Source of the DNA: Alphaproteobacteria bacterium
GTDB lineage: Bacteria; Pseudomonadota; Alphaproteobacteria; SHVP01
Direction of reading: 5' to 3'
Assembly (NCBI GenBank): GCA_016869765.1
Contig: VGES01000023.1
Span: 1 to 56,435, forward strand
DNA length: 56,435 nucleotides
Position 1 is the first letter of the stretch; each line of letters opens with the position of its first letter. A program made the position numbers and the translations under genes. The notes below the pieces were generated by a model. That model was given only the letters and a program-made list of their open reading frames with translations, did not search any database and was not told the DNA's origin. Of the stretch, positions 31,967-39,783 are shown one piece after another.

Positions 31967-33925
31967 ATGCCGTCGTCACGTGAACGCTACCCGCACCTTC
32001 TGTCGCCGATTCGCCTGGGGCCGGTGACGCTCAACAACCGTGCCGTGATCAGCGGCCACTCGATGCACCACGGGGACGGCCGACCGGGGATATCGGATCG
32101 CTTTCGCGCCTATTTGGCCGCACGGGCGCGCGGTGGGGCCGGCTTGGTCGGCATCGAATCGGCGCCGATGCACCCGAGCACAGTCAACGGCACGAGCCAA
32201 GTCGAGACCCATCGGGACGAGGCCATTCCTTCGCTGGCGCGCCTCGCCCGAGAAGTCCACGACGCGGGTACACGCTTGTCGATCATCCTTTGGCATGGCG
32301 GGCACAACGTGCCCCACCGGGCTGGACACTACGCCGTCGCTCCGTCCCCGATCCCGAGCTTCCGCGTTCGCGAGGTTCCGAAGCCACTGACCCGTCGGGA
32401 GATCAAGGACATCGTCGCTGGTTATGGCTCGGCCGCCGGACGATGTCGGTCGGCCGGGATCGATGTCATCGAGATCCAGACATCCACCGACTATCTCCTC
32501 GGTTCGTTCATGTCGCCCACGCTCAATCGGCGCACCGACGAATACGGTGGGTCGCTGGACAACCGAATGCGGGCGGTGGCAGAGGCCTTGGAATCCGTAC
32601 GCAAAGCGGCCGGCGATGCGATCGCTGTCGGCGTGCGTACCTCGATCGCCCATCTGGTGCCGACGGACCCCAATGATTACGGCATCGAACAATCGTTGGC
32701 TGCCATGGAATGGCTCGTTCAGCGCGGGCTCGTCGACTACGTGAGCCTGATCACCGGATCGCACTGGTCGATGCCGGAAACCATTCCGCCCATGACCAAG
32801 CCGCGGCCGCAGCTCGCAGATCAGGCGGCGATCTTCAAACGCGCCCTGAAAGTCCCTGTAACGGTCGCCGGCCGCATCCGCACCGCCGCGGAGGCCGAGG
32901 CGATCATCGCCGGGGGCAAGTCCGATCTGGTCGCCATGGCCCGGACATGGATCGCGGAGCCGGAGTGGATCAGGAAATTGGTCGAGGATCGGGAGGACGA
33001 AATCCGCCCATGTATGACCTGCAACCAGGCGTGCATCGGCTTCGTCACCCGGGGCCTCCCCGGGAGTTGCAACATCAATCCTGCCGCGGGCCGTGAGTTC
33101 GAATTGGGCGATCTCTCACCGAGCCGGCAACCAAAACGCATTGCCGTCGTCGGCGGCGGGCCGGCCGGTCTCGAAGTGGCGCGGGCCGCGGCCCTGCGCG
33201 GCCACCGCGTAACACTCTACGAGGCGAGCGCCCGATTGGGGGGGCAGATGCGCCTCGCAGCGGAGGCCCCGAACCGAAGCGAAATGCTCCCCGCTATCGC
33301 ATGGTGGGAGCGCGAACTGCAACGCCTGCAGGTTCGCGTGAACCTCAAACACGCGATCAAGCCCGATACACGCCTCGACGCCGATCAGGTCGTTTGGGCG
33401 GTCGGTGCGATCCCTGCCGCAACAGCCATTTGGCGTATCCGGCCGCATCTAGTGGACGGCATCCCTGGTGCAGAGACACTCCCACACGGCCGCGACGTGA
33501 TCAGCGGCCAAGCCAAGGTTTCAGGCCGCGTGTTAATCATCGATGAGGAAGGCGGATGGCCGGCGATTTCGCTCGCCGAGACCCTCGTGGCCCGCCCGAA
33601 CGTGCGGTCCGTCACGGTGGTGACCAGCGAAGCGACTCTCGGTGGTCCAGAGCTTGTCTACTCCTTCGAGGAGGGCGACGTCCAAGCGCGGATCAAGGCC
33701 TCGGGCATCATTGTCGAGAGCGGCAAACTGGTAGCCTCGGTCGACGGCTCCCGCGCCATCCTCACCAACGGCACCGCGCTAGGACCGTTCGATTCGATTG
33801 TGCTTTCGACGGGGACCTTGCCCCGCGAAATCCCCGAAGACGCGTTGGCGGTAGGCGATTGCATCGCGCCGCGCGGCATCTGGGGCGCCACCCACGACGC
33901 CAACCGCCTCGCCCGAACGCTCTAG
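31967..33925 (+). CDS. Old-yellow-enzyme/FeS/FAD oxidoreductase, copy 2
   Basis: The start is ATG 31967 (MPSSRERYPHLLSPIRLG) after GAGGGGAG. The 652 residues have an FMN barrel with the active-site neighbourhood LWHGGHNVPH, a 4Fe-4S motif (CMTCNQACIGF then C at GSCNINP) and FAD/NAD(P) domains (VVGGGPAGLEVARAAALRG). It shares runs of identity with copy 1 (STDYLLGSF, NRRTDEYGGS-like, GPFDSIVLSTGT), so the divergent pair is a recent duplication. Probable substrates are unsaturated acyl-CoAs, enones or N-methylated compounds. Confidence 0.92.
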   Translation: MPSSRERYPHLLSPIRLGPVTLNNRAVISGHSMHHGDGRPGISDRFRAYLAARARGGAGLVGIESAPMHPSTVNGTSQVETHRDEAIPSLARLAREVHDAGTRLSIILWHGGHNVPHRAGHYAVAPSPIPSFRVREVPKPLTRREIKDIVAGYGSAAGRCRSAGIDVIEIQTSTDYLLGSFMSPTLNRRTDEYGGSLDNRMRAVAEALESVRKAAGDAIAVGVRTSIAHLVPTDPNDYGIEQSLAAMEWLVQRGLVDYVSLITGSHWSMPETIPPMTKPRPQLADQAAIFKRALKVPVTVAGRIRTAAEAEAIIAGGKSDLVAMARTWIAEPEWIRKLVEDREDEIRPCMTCNQACIGFVTRGLPGSCNINPAAGREFELGDLSPSRQPKRIAVVGGGPAGLEVARAAALRGHRVTLYEASARLGGQMRLAAEAPNRSEMLPAIAWWERELQRLQVRVNLKHAIKPDTRLDADQVVWAVGAIPAATAIWRIRPHLVDGIPGAETLPHGRDVISGQAKVSGRVLIIDEEGGWPAISLAETLVARPNVRSVTVVTSEATLGGPELVYSFEEGDVQARIKASGIIVESGKLVASVDGSRAILTNGTALGPFDSIVLSTGTLPREIPEDALAVGDCIAPRGIWGATHDANRLARTL

Positions 33926-33944
33926 TTGAGAGGCGATCTCGGAC

Positions 33945-35162
33945 TTACGTTCGCGGCGATCCGATCCGAACAGCGAGCGTGCCCGCGATCGCCAGCGCCA
34001 TGAGCACGGCGCAGCCGATGAATGGCGCGATCGGCGATACCTGATAGAGCCCGCCGCTGAGCAGCGGACCCACCACCCAGCCCACGCCCTGGACCATGCC
34101 GTTCAAGCCCGCAACGCTGCCCTGCTCGGATGCCGTGGCGTTGAGAGTCAATCCGGCGGTGTAGGCGGGGTTTGTGAAGCCGAAAGACAACCCCATCAAC
34201 GTGACGCCGAGCACAATGAGCGTATAACTCGCGCTCAGCGTCAGGATAACCGCCCCGAGCACGCCGATCACGCCCCCTACCAGCAGCAGGCGTTTGGGCG
34301 GCCATCGCAGCCACTGAATGAGCACCGCCTGGGCGAACACCACGGCAATCGCGGAACCAACCAGGGCGGCACCGGCCATGCGCGCCGTTTCCTCTGGCCC
34401 CAAGCCTTGCGTGTCCTGCACGCGAAACCCGGTGGCTTGCTGGATCGCTGCCACGGTCGAAAACACACAGGCCCCGACGAACAGCAGCGGGAGGACGCGC
34501 TTGGGCACGTGAACCAGGCGCCTCCCCATCCCCCGGCGCCCCTCCTCCGGCAGTCGCCGCACGAACTTGGCCGCGGCCAGCCAGGCCAGGAACACGCATC
34601 CCGAAATGACGAAGATCGGCGTCACCAACCCGTAACTCGCGAGCAAGGCCGCCGCGCCCGGACCCGCGATCGTGCCAATGCCCAAGGCCGCCCCCAACAG
34701 GCCGATCGCCTGGGTGCGACGCAATTCCGAGGTCGAATCGGCGATATAGGCCTGCGCGGCCGGCGTCGACGCGCCCGCCGTGATGGCAAACATGACGCGA
34801 ACAGACGTAAGGGCCACGAAAGCCGCACCGCCAATGAGGTACCCAGCCAAGCCTGCCCCGGCCACCACACCGAAGACCGTGTTCAGGATGGCGTAACACA
34901 GCACGCCAAAGAGAAAGACGCGCCGCCGGCCCCAGTGGTCACTCGCCCGACCCCACAATGGGCTGGTGAAGGTGTAGATGAGCGACGCGATTGCGGTGAT
35001 CGACCCGATTTGCAGCTCGGTTAGCTGCACTTCGCGGCCGAGCGGCGGCAGGATCGCGAAATAAAAGGTCTGACCCGCGCCGGTGCAGATCGTCGTCGCG
35101 AAGATCGCGCGCAAGTCGGCCCGGGCGATAGGCGCCCGATCATCGATCGCCGGAAGGGTCAC
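33945..35162 (-). CDS. MFS transporter (multidrug/tetracycline-resistance type)
   Basis: This 405-residue, 12-helix major facilitator carries motif A GRASDHWGRRRVFLFG in the loop between helices 2 and 3 and the proline/glycine-rich motif C (GAALGIGTIAGPGAA) in helix 5, so it is a proton antiporter exporter of the DHA1 type. The start is GTG 35162, overlapping by four bases the stop of the 60-residue ORF upstream. It could export a product or toxic intermediate of the cluster. It converges with the old-yellow copy 2, with 19 bases between stops. Confidence 0.9.
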   Translation of the reverse strand: MTLPAIDDRAPIARADLRAIFATTICTGAGQTFYFAILPPLGREVQLTELQIGSITAIASLIYTFTSPLWGRASDHWGRRRVFLFGVLCYAILNTVFGVVAGAGLAGYLIGGAAFVALTSVRVMFAITAGASTPAAQAYIADSTSELRRTQAIGLLGAALGIGTIAGPGAAALLASYGLVTPIFVISGCVFLAWLAAAKFVRRLPEEGRRGMGRRLVHVPKRVLPLLFVGACVFSTVAAIQQATGFRVQDTQGLGPEETARMAGAALVGSAIAVVFAQAVLIQWLRWPPKRLLLVGGVIGVLGAVILTLSASYTLIVLGVTLMGLSFGFTNPAYTAGLTLNATASEQGSVAGLNGMVQGVGWVVGPLLSGGLYQVSPIAPFIGCAVLMALAIAGTLAVRIGSPRT

Positions 35163-35341
35163 GCAGTAGCCACGCCACCCGCGTGTAACCGGCTGTACGC
35201 CACCGCGGTCACGCGGTCACCCGCTTCGCACACGAAGTAGGAGATCGGGACGAAGCACGCCGCCAGCGCCTCTTTGGAATCGACGTGGCGGGCCGCAAAT
35301 TCGTCACTCGGAGCCGGCTCGTCGCCCTCGGGATCGATCAC
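35159..35341 (-). CDS. 60-residue ORF overlapping the MFS start, unknown function
   Basis: The frame starts at GTG 35341 and its stop overlaps the GTG of the MFS gene (GTGA). The acidic first third (EGDEPAPSDE) is followed by a more hydrophobic, Cys-containing part (EALAACFVPISYFVCE). I recognise no family. It lies between the amidohydrolase remnant and the MFS gene, so it may be a degraded gene end or a small coupled protein; the tight coupling is the only real support. Confidence 0.4.
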   Translation of the reverse strand: MIDPEGDEPAPSDEFAARHVDSKEALAACFVPISYFVCEAGDRVTAVAYSRLHAGGVATA

Positions 35342-35358
35342 AGCGCATGGTCCTACCC

Positions 35359-35439
35359 CTACTCGAAGAAATGGCCGTCGCCATCGATGATCGGGTGGCC
35401 GACACGCTTGCGTACCTCGGCCGAGGAAACACGGCTCAC
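35359..35439 (-). pseudogene. 5' remnant of an amidohydrolase gene
   Basis: A GTG at 35439 overlaps the stop of the M24 peptidase gene (GTGA) and opens a 26-codon frame containing AEVRKRVGHPIIDGDGHFFE before a TAG. The HPxIDxDGHxxE pattern is the typical first strand of amidohydrolase-2/LigW-type decarboxylase proteins, which normally continue for some 300 residues. None of that follows. The rest appears to have been deleted, leaving only the start. The assignment is from motif memory. Confidence 0.5.
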
Positions 35440-36647
35440 GCCAACTCCGTCAGGTCGAGGGGAAGCTGCGTCAGGGGGACGTTGCCGCTGCCCGTGATGT
35501 GGAGTGTGTCCTCCAGATGCATGTGCGCCCAGCCCAACTCGTGGTGCGGCATGTCGAAGGAGATCACCATGTCCTCGGCAAGCACCATGTCCCCCGATGG
35601 TGTCTCGAGGCCGTGCGACGCTGGATTGTCCGTGTGTTCGAGGCCGATCGAGTGAACGACCGCGCGATGAAACTGAGGAAAACCAGATTTGTGTACGACC
35701 CCGACGGCGAGATCGATCAGGTCGGCGACACGGGCTCCTGGTTTGGCGGCGTCGCGCGCCGCCTCCCAGCCTGCCTTGATGGCGCGAAAACTCCTTGAAA
35801 AGTCGCCCGATGGCGGTCCGACAATCGCGGTCCGGCCGATGTCGCCGTGGTAGTGGGCGAACTCCCCCAGGGCGTCGACCATGAACGGATCACCCCGCCT
35901 GACCCGGCCGTAGCGCATGCCCCCGGCCGACCCGAGTAGGATATAGATGCCGCGTCCACCCTGCTTTGCCCACTCGATATTGAACACCGTCTCGATTTCT
36001 TCGAGCGTCGCCCCATCATGGGCGGCCCGTGTCGCTCGGTCGCAGGCGTTGGCATTCGCGACGGCCGCGCGTCGGAGCAATGCGACCTCGGCCTTCGTCT
36101 TGATCACGCGAATCTCTCGGAAGATATTGGTCGCATCGACCGGCTCGATCCCCGGCAGCCCGAGATCGCGAAGCCACTGCAAGACCCTGAGATCGTCACA
36201 CCCGATACGGCCGCGCGAGAGTCCGGCGTCCGTCAGGGCTCGCTTGAGGGCGAGCAGCGGCGTCGGTTGAAACTTCCCCTGTTGGCCAGCAATCAATGTG
36301 TTCCACGCTCGCTCCTGATCGGTGAGTGGCGCGCCGGCTCGGGTCGGGTAGAGCTCAGGTGGCGCGTCTTCAGTCCCGACCTCGGGGTTCCGTGCATAGG
36401 CAATCACATTGGGCACCCACGTGCGGTGCTCTGCCAACGCGTGCAGCTCGGCCATCGCGGTGACCAAAGCGGCTGGGGCCCGCTCGGCCCGCGGCAGTAC
36501 GGCGAAGTTCGAGAAGGCGCGATCGATCCGCATCAGCGCGCCCCAGAAGTCGGTCAGGTAGTAGACGTTGACCCGGTGGCTCGCGACCAAACCATCCAAG
36601 CGATGTTTGGTCATGATTTCGCGCGCGCGCGGCAGATTCAGCAGCAT
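35436..36647 (-). CDS. M24 family metallopeptidase (Xaa-Pro aminopeptidase/creatinase fold)
   Basis: The start is ATG 36647 (MLLNLPRAREIM) after GGAGGG. The 403 residues have a creatinase-type N-terminal domain and a pita-bread domain. Probable metal ligands are the two Asp in VDALGEFAHYHGDIGRT, His in HSIGLEHTDN, and Glu near the end (HLEDTLHI). M24 enzymes include prolidases and the non-peptide hydrolases creatinase and DMSP lyase DddP; the divergence from canonical HGIGLEVHE makes a non-peptide substrate possible. It is coupled to the truncated amidohydrolase downstream. Confidence 0.85.
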   Translation of the reverse strand: MLLNLPRAREIMTKHRLDGLVASHRVNVYYLTDFWGALMRIDRAFSNFAVLPRAERAPAALVTAMAELHALAEHRTWVPNVIAYARNPEVGTEDAPPELYPTRAGAPLTDQERAWNTLIAGQQGKFQPTPLLALKRALTDAGLSRGRIGCDDLRVLQWLRDLGLPGIEPVDATNIFREIRVIKTKAEVALLRRAAVANANACDRATRAAHDGATLEEIETVFNIEWAKQGGRGIYILLGSAGGMRYGRVRRGDPFMVDALGEFAHYHGDIGRTAIVGPPSGDFSRSFRAIKAGWEAARDAAKPGARVADLIDLAVGVVHKSGFPQFHRAVVHSIGLEHTDNPASHGLETPSGDMVLAEDMVISFDMPHHELGWAHMHLEDTLHITGSGNVPLTQLPLDLTELA

Positions 36648-36703
36648 TTTTCCCTCCAACGCCCGTGGCATGAGCGTCGTAGAACCCGAGGCGCCCCCTG
36701 CCT

Positions 36704-37486
36704 CTAGGACCAGAAAACGAATGATCGATCCGGCATCCGCCCGATGAACGAACCGATCTGAAGACGCTCGCGGCCGTCCTTACCACCTGAGATCTCGTGT
36801 GGGTTACGCGTGTTGAAGATGACAACATCGCCGTCGACCGCCTTGTAGGTCCAGCTTTCTGCACCGCTGATGGCGTCGTTGCCGAGTCCATAACTCATCG
36901 GTGGTTCCTTGCCCGCCTCGGCTTTGACGTTCCAAGGCTTGTTCCAAATCGTGGTCTCGCCCCCGACGAGCGGCGCCTCGAAGAAGAGGTTCCACCCAAG
37001 CTGCTGGTCGATCCGCGCGATGTTCCACCCCGGGGTGTTCATCGGGGCATAGTCGACGTGGCGACCCGTCCCCTTGCTCGCCTTGCGAATGATACCGGCG
37101 AAACAGCGACCCTCGGGCTCGTCGGCGACACGCGTTGGCTTTCCGGTCAGGTCGGCCACCATTTTCATCATGCGTTCGAGCGGGTTCCACGAACGATCGA
37201 CGACGTAGTGCCAGTCTTTCCAGGCCCGGGCGCAGGCCTCGAAATAGTCGGCCTTGCTCTTGCCCCAGCGATATTCGACCTGTGCCGTGCCGATGTAGCC
37301 CACCGGGGCCAGGCGGTAGTACTGCATGTTGGCCCCGTCCATCGCTCCGATGAACTGTTTGCATTCTGCCTGACTCGCAAATCCTCTGATCCGGAGGGCG
37401 GGAATTTCGTTGTCCAGCAGGGCCGCAAAATTCTCTTTCGTGAAGGGCAGCTCTTCTCGTCGCTGCCAGCGAAATGGTGCGTCCAT
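36704..37486 (-). CDS. 2-oxoglutarate/Fe(II)-dependent oxygenase-like protein
   Basis: This 260-residue protein has the double-stranded beta-helix features of Fe(II)/2OG oxygenases: an HxD pair at H143 and D145 (GRHVDYAP), a distal His at 230 (RNPHEIS) and a likely 2OG-binding Arg at 241. The 90 or so N-terminal residues form a helical cap. Such enzymes hydroxylate or demethylate small molecules or proteins. I infer an oxidative catabolic role from its flavin- and oxygenase-rich surroundings. It is co-directional with the M24 gene downstream (56-base gap) and with the monooxygenase upstream (45 bases). Confidence 0.75.
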   Translation of the reverse strand: MDAPFRWQRREELPFTKENFAALLDNEIPALRIRGFASQAECKQFIGAMDGANMQYYRLAPVGYIGTAQVEYRWGKSKADYFEACARAWKDWHYVVDRSWNPLERMMKMVADLTGKPTRVADEPEGRCFAGIIRKASKGTGRHVDYAPMNTPGWNIARIDQQLGWNLFFEAPLVGGETTIWNKPWNVKAEAGKEPPMSYGLGNDAISGAESWTYKAVDGDVVIFNTRNPHEISGGKDGRERLQIGSFIGRMPDRSFVFWS

Positions 37487-37531
37487 AGGTCCCTCGTTGA
37501 AGCAGGTTCGCCAGTTTACTCGTGACAGACG

Positions 37532-38761
37532 CTACTTTGGAGTGGCTGACGGCCGCTGCACGGCGCCCCAGGTGGGCGCCAGCGGAATGCCAAGCGCCCA
37601 TTTGCCGTAAGGCGCCATGTTGACGTCCCAGTTCACGCCGATCTGGGCGGCCATGGCGTGCAGATCACGAAAACAGCGTTGCACCGGGTTGTCGTCGTGC
37701 AGACCGAGCGCCCCCATCATCCGCACGAGGCGTTCCGCCGACTGCAGACAGAGCTTCATGACGAACGCCCGATCGCGCATGACCATGACGCGATCTTCAT
37801 CGCTGAACGACTGGCCCGCCTTGCCGCGCGCGTTGAGGAGATCGTAGGTCTGATCGGCCAAGGCGCGAGCCGCCGCCAACTCCGCCGCGGACTCGGCCAC
37901 GCGCATCTGAACCGCGGGATTGTCGGCGACCTTGTCCTTGAAGATCGCTCCCTGCTTCACGCGCGTCATCGCAACGTACTCTTCGTAGGCCGCTTCGGCC
38001 GCTCCCATGATCGGGCCGAGCAAGCCGGAGCCCGAGAACGGCCGAAACTCGACCCGATACAAATAGTGATCGTGAACGGCGCCGCCGGGTGGATTGGCGC
38101 CATTGAAGACGCCGGTCAGGAGCGCCCGATGATCGGGAACGAAGGTTTCGTGGAGTTCAATGTCCTTCGTGCCCGTGCCTTTCATGCCGGCCACGTGCCA
38201 GGTATCGCTGACGACGAAGTCTTTGCGTGGGAAAAGGAACTGACGCGGCTCCGGCTCGCCCTCGATCCGGCCCGCCGCCATCCCCCACTTCGCGTGATCG
38301 ACACCCGAGGCAAACCCCCAACTTCCGTTGAGGACAAAACCGCCCGCCACACGTTTCACCGATGCGCCGGGTCGTTGCACCGATCCGGTGGCAATCAACA
38401 CATCATGGTCGTCACCCCAGACCTCGTCCTGTGCTTCCATGGGAAAGCGCGCGACGTAGCCGGCATGGGTGCCAACGACGCAGACGATCCATGCGGTCGA
38501 CGGGCAACCGCGCGCGATCACACGCCCGAGGTCGTACTGCGTACCCCATTCCATCTGCCAGCCGCCGTAGCGCGCCGGCTGGAACACGCGGAAAAGACCG
38601 GCGGCAAACAGCGCATTGATGACCTCGGTCGACAACGTCCGGCGACGCTCTGTTGCGATGGCATCGGCCCGCAACATCGGAACCAACGCTCGGGCACGAT
38701 CGATCAACTCGGCGCGGGTTGGAACGCTGGACGCTTTGCGATGGGCAACGACATTGGTCAT
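37532..38761 (-). CDS. Acyl-CoA-dehydrogenase-fold flavin monooxygenase (HsaA/HpaB-like oxygenase component)
   Basis: The start is ATG 38761 (MTNVVAHRKASS). The 409 residues have the acyl-CoA dehydrogenase fold: a helical N-terminal domain, a central beta-domain with WGFASGVDHAKWGM, then DTWHVAGMKGTGTKDIEL, and a C-terminal four-helix bundle. The Ser-Thr-Ala-Trp (PSTAWIVCVVGTHAG) and GMKGTGTKD motifs are those of two-component phenol/hydroxyphenylacetate/HsaA-type monooxygenases, not of true dehydrogenases, which carry a catalytic Glu. It would need a separate flavin reductase; none is next to it. Confidence 0.82.
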   Translation of the reverse strand: MTNVVAHRKASSVPTRAELIDRARALVPMLRADAIATERRRTLSTEVINALFAAGLFRVFQPARYGGWQMEWGTQYDLGRVIARGCPSTAWIVCVVGTHAGYVARFPMEAQDEVWGDDHDVLIATGSVQRPGASVKRVAGGFVLNGSWGFASGVDHAKWGMAAGRIEGEPEPRQFLFPRKDFVVSDTWHVAGMKGTGTKDIELHETFVPDHRALLTGVFNGANPPGGAVHDHYLYRVEFRPFSGSGLLGPIMGAAEAAYEEYVAMTRVKQGAIFKDKVADNPAVQMRVAESAAELAAARALADQTYDLLNARGKAGQSFSDEDRVMVMRDRAFVMKLCLQSAERLVRMMGALGLHDDNPVQRCFRDLHAMAAQIGVNWDVNMAPYGKWALGIPLAPTWGAVQRPSATPK

Positions 38762-38859
38762 GGGGGAGGCCTCGAACCCTTTTTGTTCCTGGCCGTTAAC
38801 CAAACCGCAGCCTGGAACCCGAACGGAAGATCAGGTAAGTCTAACCTCCTGGGGGCGGG

Positions 38860-39375
38860 ATGGGCAGCATTCGTGAGCGTTCGGCTGTACTGACGGCGAT
38901 TGCCATGGCGATCGGATTGGGCCCGGCAGCGCACGCCGCCGATTCCGCGACCCTCGTCCTCTCCGGAAGCGTGGCACCGACGGCAAATCTGAGCGTTACG
39001 CCGACGGCGGCCGCGACCAATCTCAATCTCGGCCTCAGTCAGGCGCCGATGAAGATTGCTGGCGTATTGGCGGCGGCCAATCGCGCAACCGGGTACACGG
39101 TCAGCGTGGTTTCGAGCAACGTGACCACGGCCAACTGCACGACGCCGTGCTTCTTCAGCCCGAGCACGTCGCAAAGCTTATCGTATTCGCTGTACCGCGG
39201 GACGTCTGCGGTGAACTTCACAGCGGGAGGCGGAACCTTCGTCAGGACATCCGCCAAGTCGGCAGCGTCCGGCGATAGCCACGACGCCAATATCGCCTAC
39301 GACGGCTCGGCCGCGGGGTTGCCGGCTGGCGCGGACTACAGTGAAACGTTGACCTTTTCGATCGCCGTCAACTGA
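38860..39375 (+). CDS. Secreted beta-rich protein of unknown function
   Basis: The 171 residues have an N-terminal signal peptide (1-26, cleavage near AHA-AD), then a Ser/Thr/Ala-rich mature part with beta-sandwich character, a single Cys pair (NCTTPC), and ends in a hydrophobic strand (YSETLTFSIAVN). This ending and size resemble spore-coat-U/fimbrial-adhesin-like domains, so an extracellular structural role is possible. No chaperone or usher gene adjoins. It is divergent from the monooxygenase across 98 bases. Confidence 0.6.
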   Translation: MGSIRERSAVLTAIAMAIGLGPAAHAADSATLVLSGSVAPTANLSVTPTAAATNLNLGLSQAPMKIAGVLAAANRATGYTVSVVSSNVTTANCTTPCFFSPSTSQSLSYSLYRGTSAVNFTAGGGTFVRTSAKSAASGDSHDANIAYDGSAAGLPAGADYSETLTFSIAVN

Positions 39376-39405
39376 GTCGGCGCCGCCGGAAGAGAGTGAC
39401 GACGA

Positions 39406-39591
39406 TCAGGCTGCGTGACGCTTGAGTTGGTCGTTTGCCGGACCAGCCACGTCCACAGAGCCGTCGATCACCGTGGTGGCCCGCCGTGCCAGCTTTCTTC
39501 GCTCGGTCTGCTCCAGGGTGAAAAGCAAGATCGCGAAGAAGGCAAACGCCCCGACTACGAGCGCCAAGTACGCTAGATCGCCGCCACTCAT
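39406..39591 (-). CDS. 61-residue single-pass membrane protein
   Basis: The start at ATG 39591 (MSGGDLAYLALVVGAFAFFA) is chosen because ACGGAGGG lies seven bases upstream; an earlier ATG at 39615 has none. One N-terminal transmembrane helix (6-25) is followed by an amphipathic, basic stretch (EQTERRKLARRA) and a polar tail ending KRHAA. No family is recognised. It stands alone between convergent and co-directional neighbours. Confidence 0.6.
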   Translation of the reverse strand: MSGGDLAYLALVVGAFAFFAILLFTLEQTERRKLARRATTVIDGSVDVAGPANDQLKRHAA

Positions 39592-39783
39592 TGGAAACCC
39601 TCCGTCAGGATGCAAAGGCAGCGTGCCTTGCTCTAGGAGAGGGTTGATTGATCCATGTCAATCGCCGCTGCGGCAGAGGGCCGCAGCGCAGGCGCTTCCA
39701 GCCAAGGACGGATCAGCGAGCGTCGTTCTTCCGCGAGCCGAAAACATCCGATATCTGATCGCTCATGTCGCTAACCGCGAAAC
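39592..39783. other. Intergenic region, no feature seen
   Basis: These 192 bases lie between the 61-residue membrane protein gene and the stop of the third old-yellow-type gene. I see no ORF of coding character, no terminator with a T-tract and no promoter that I can defend. A short inverted repeat (CTGCGGCAGAGGGCCGCAG near 39669-39687) could form a hairpin. Confidence 0.4.
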
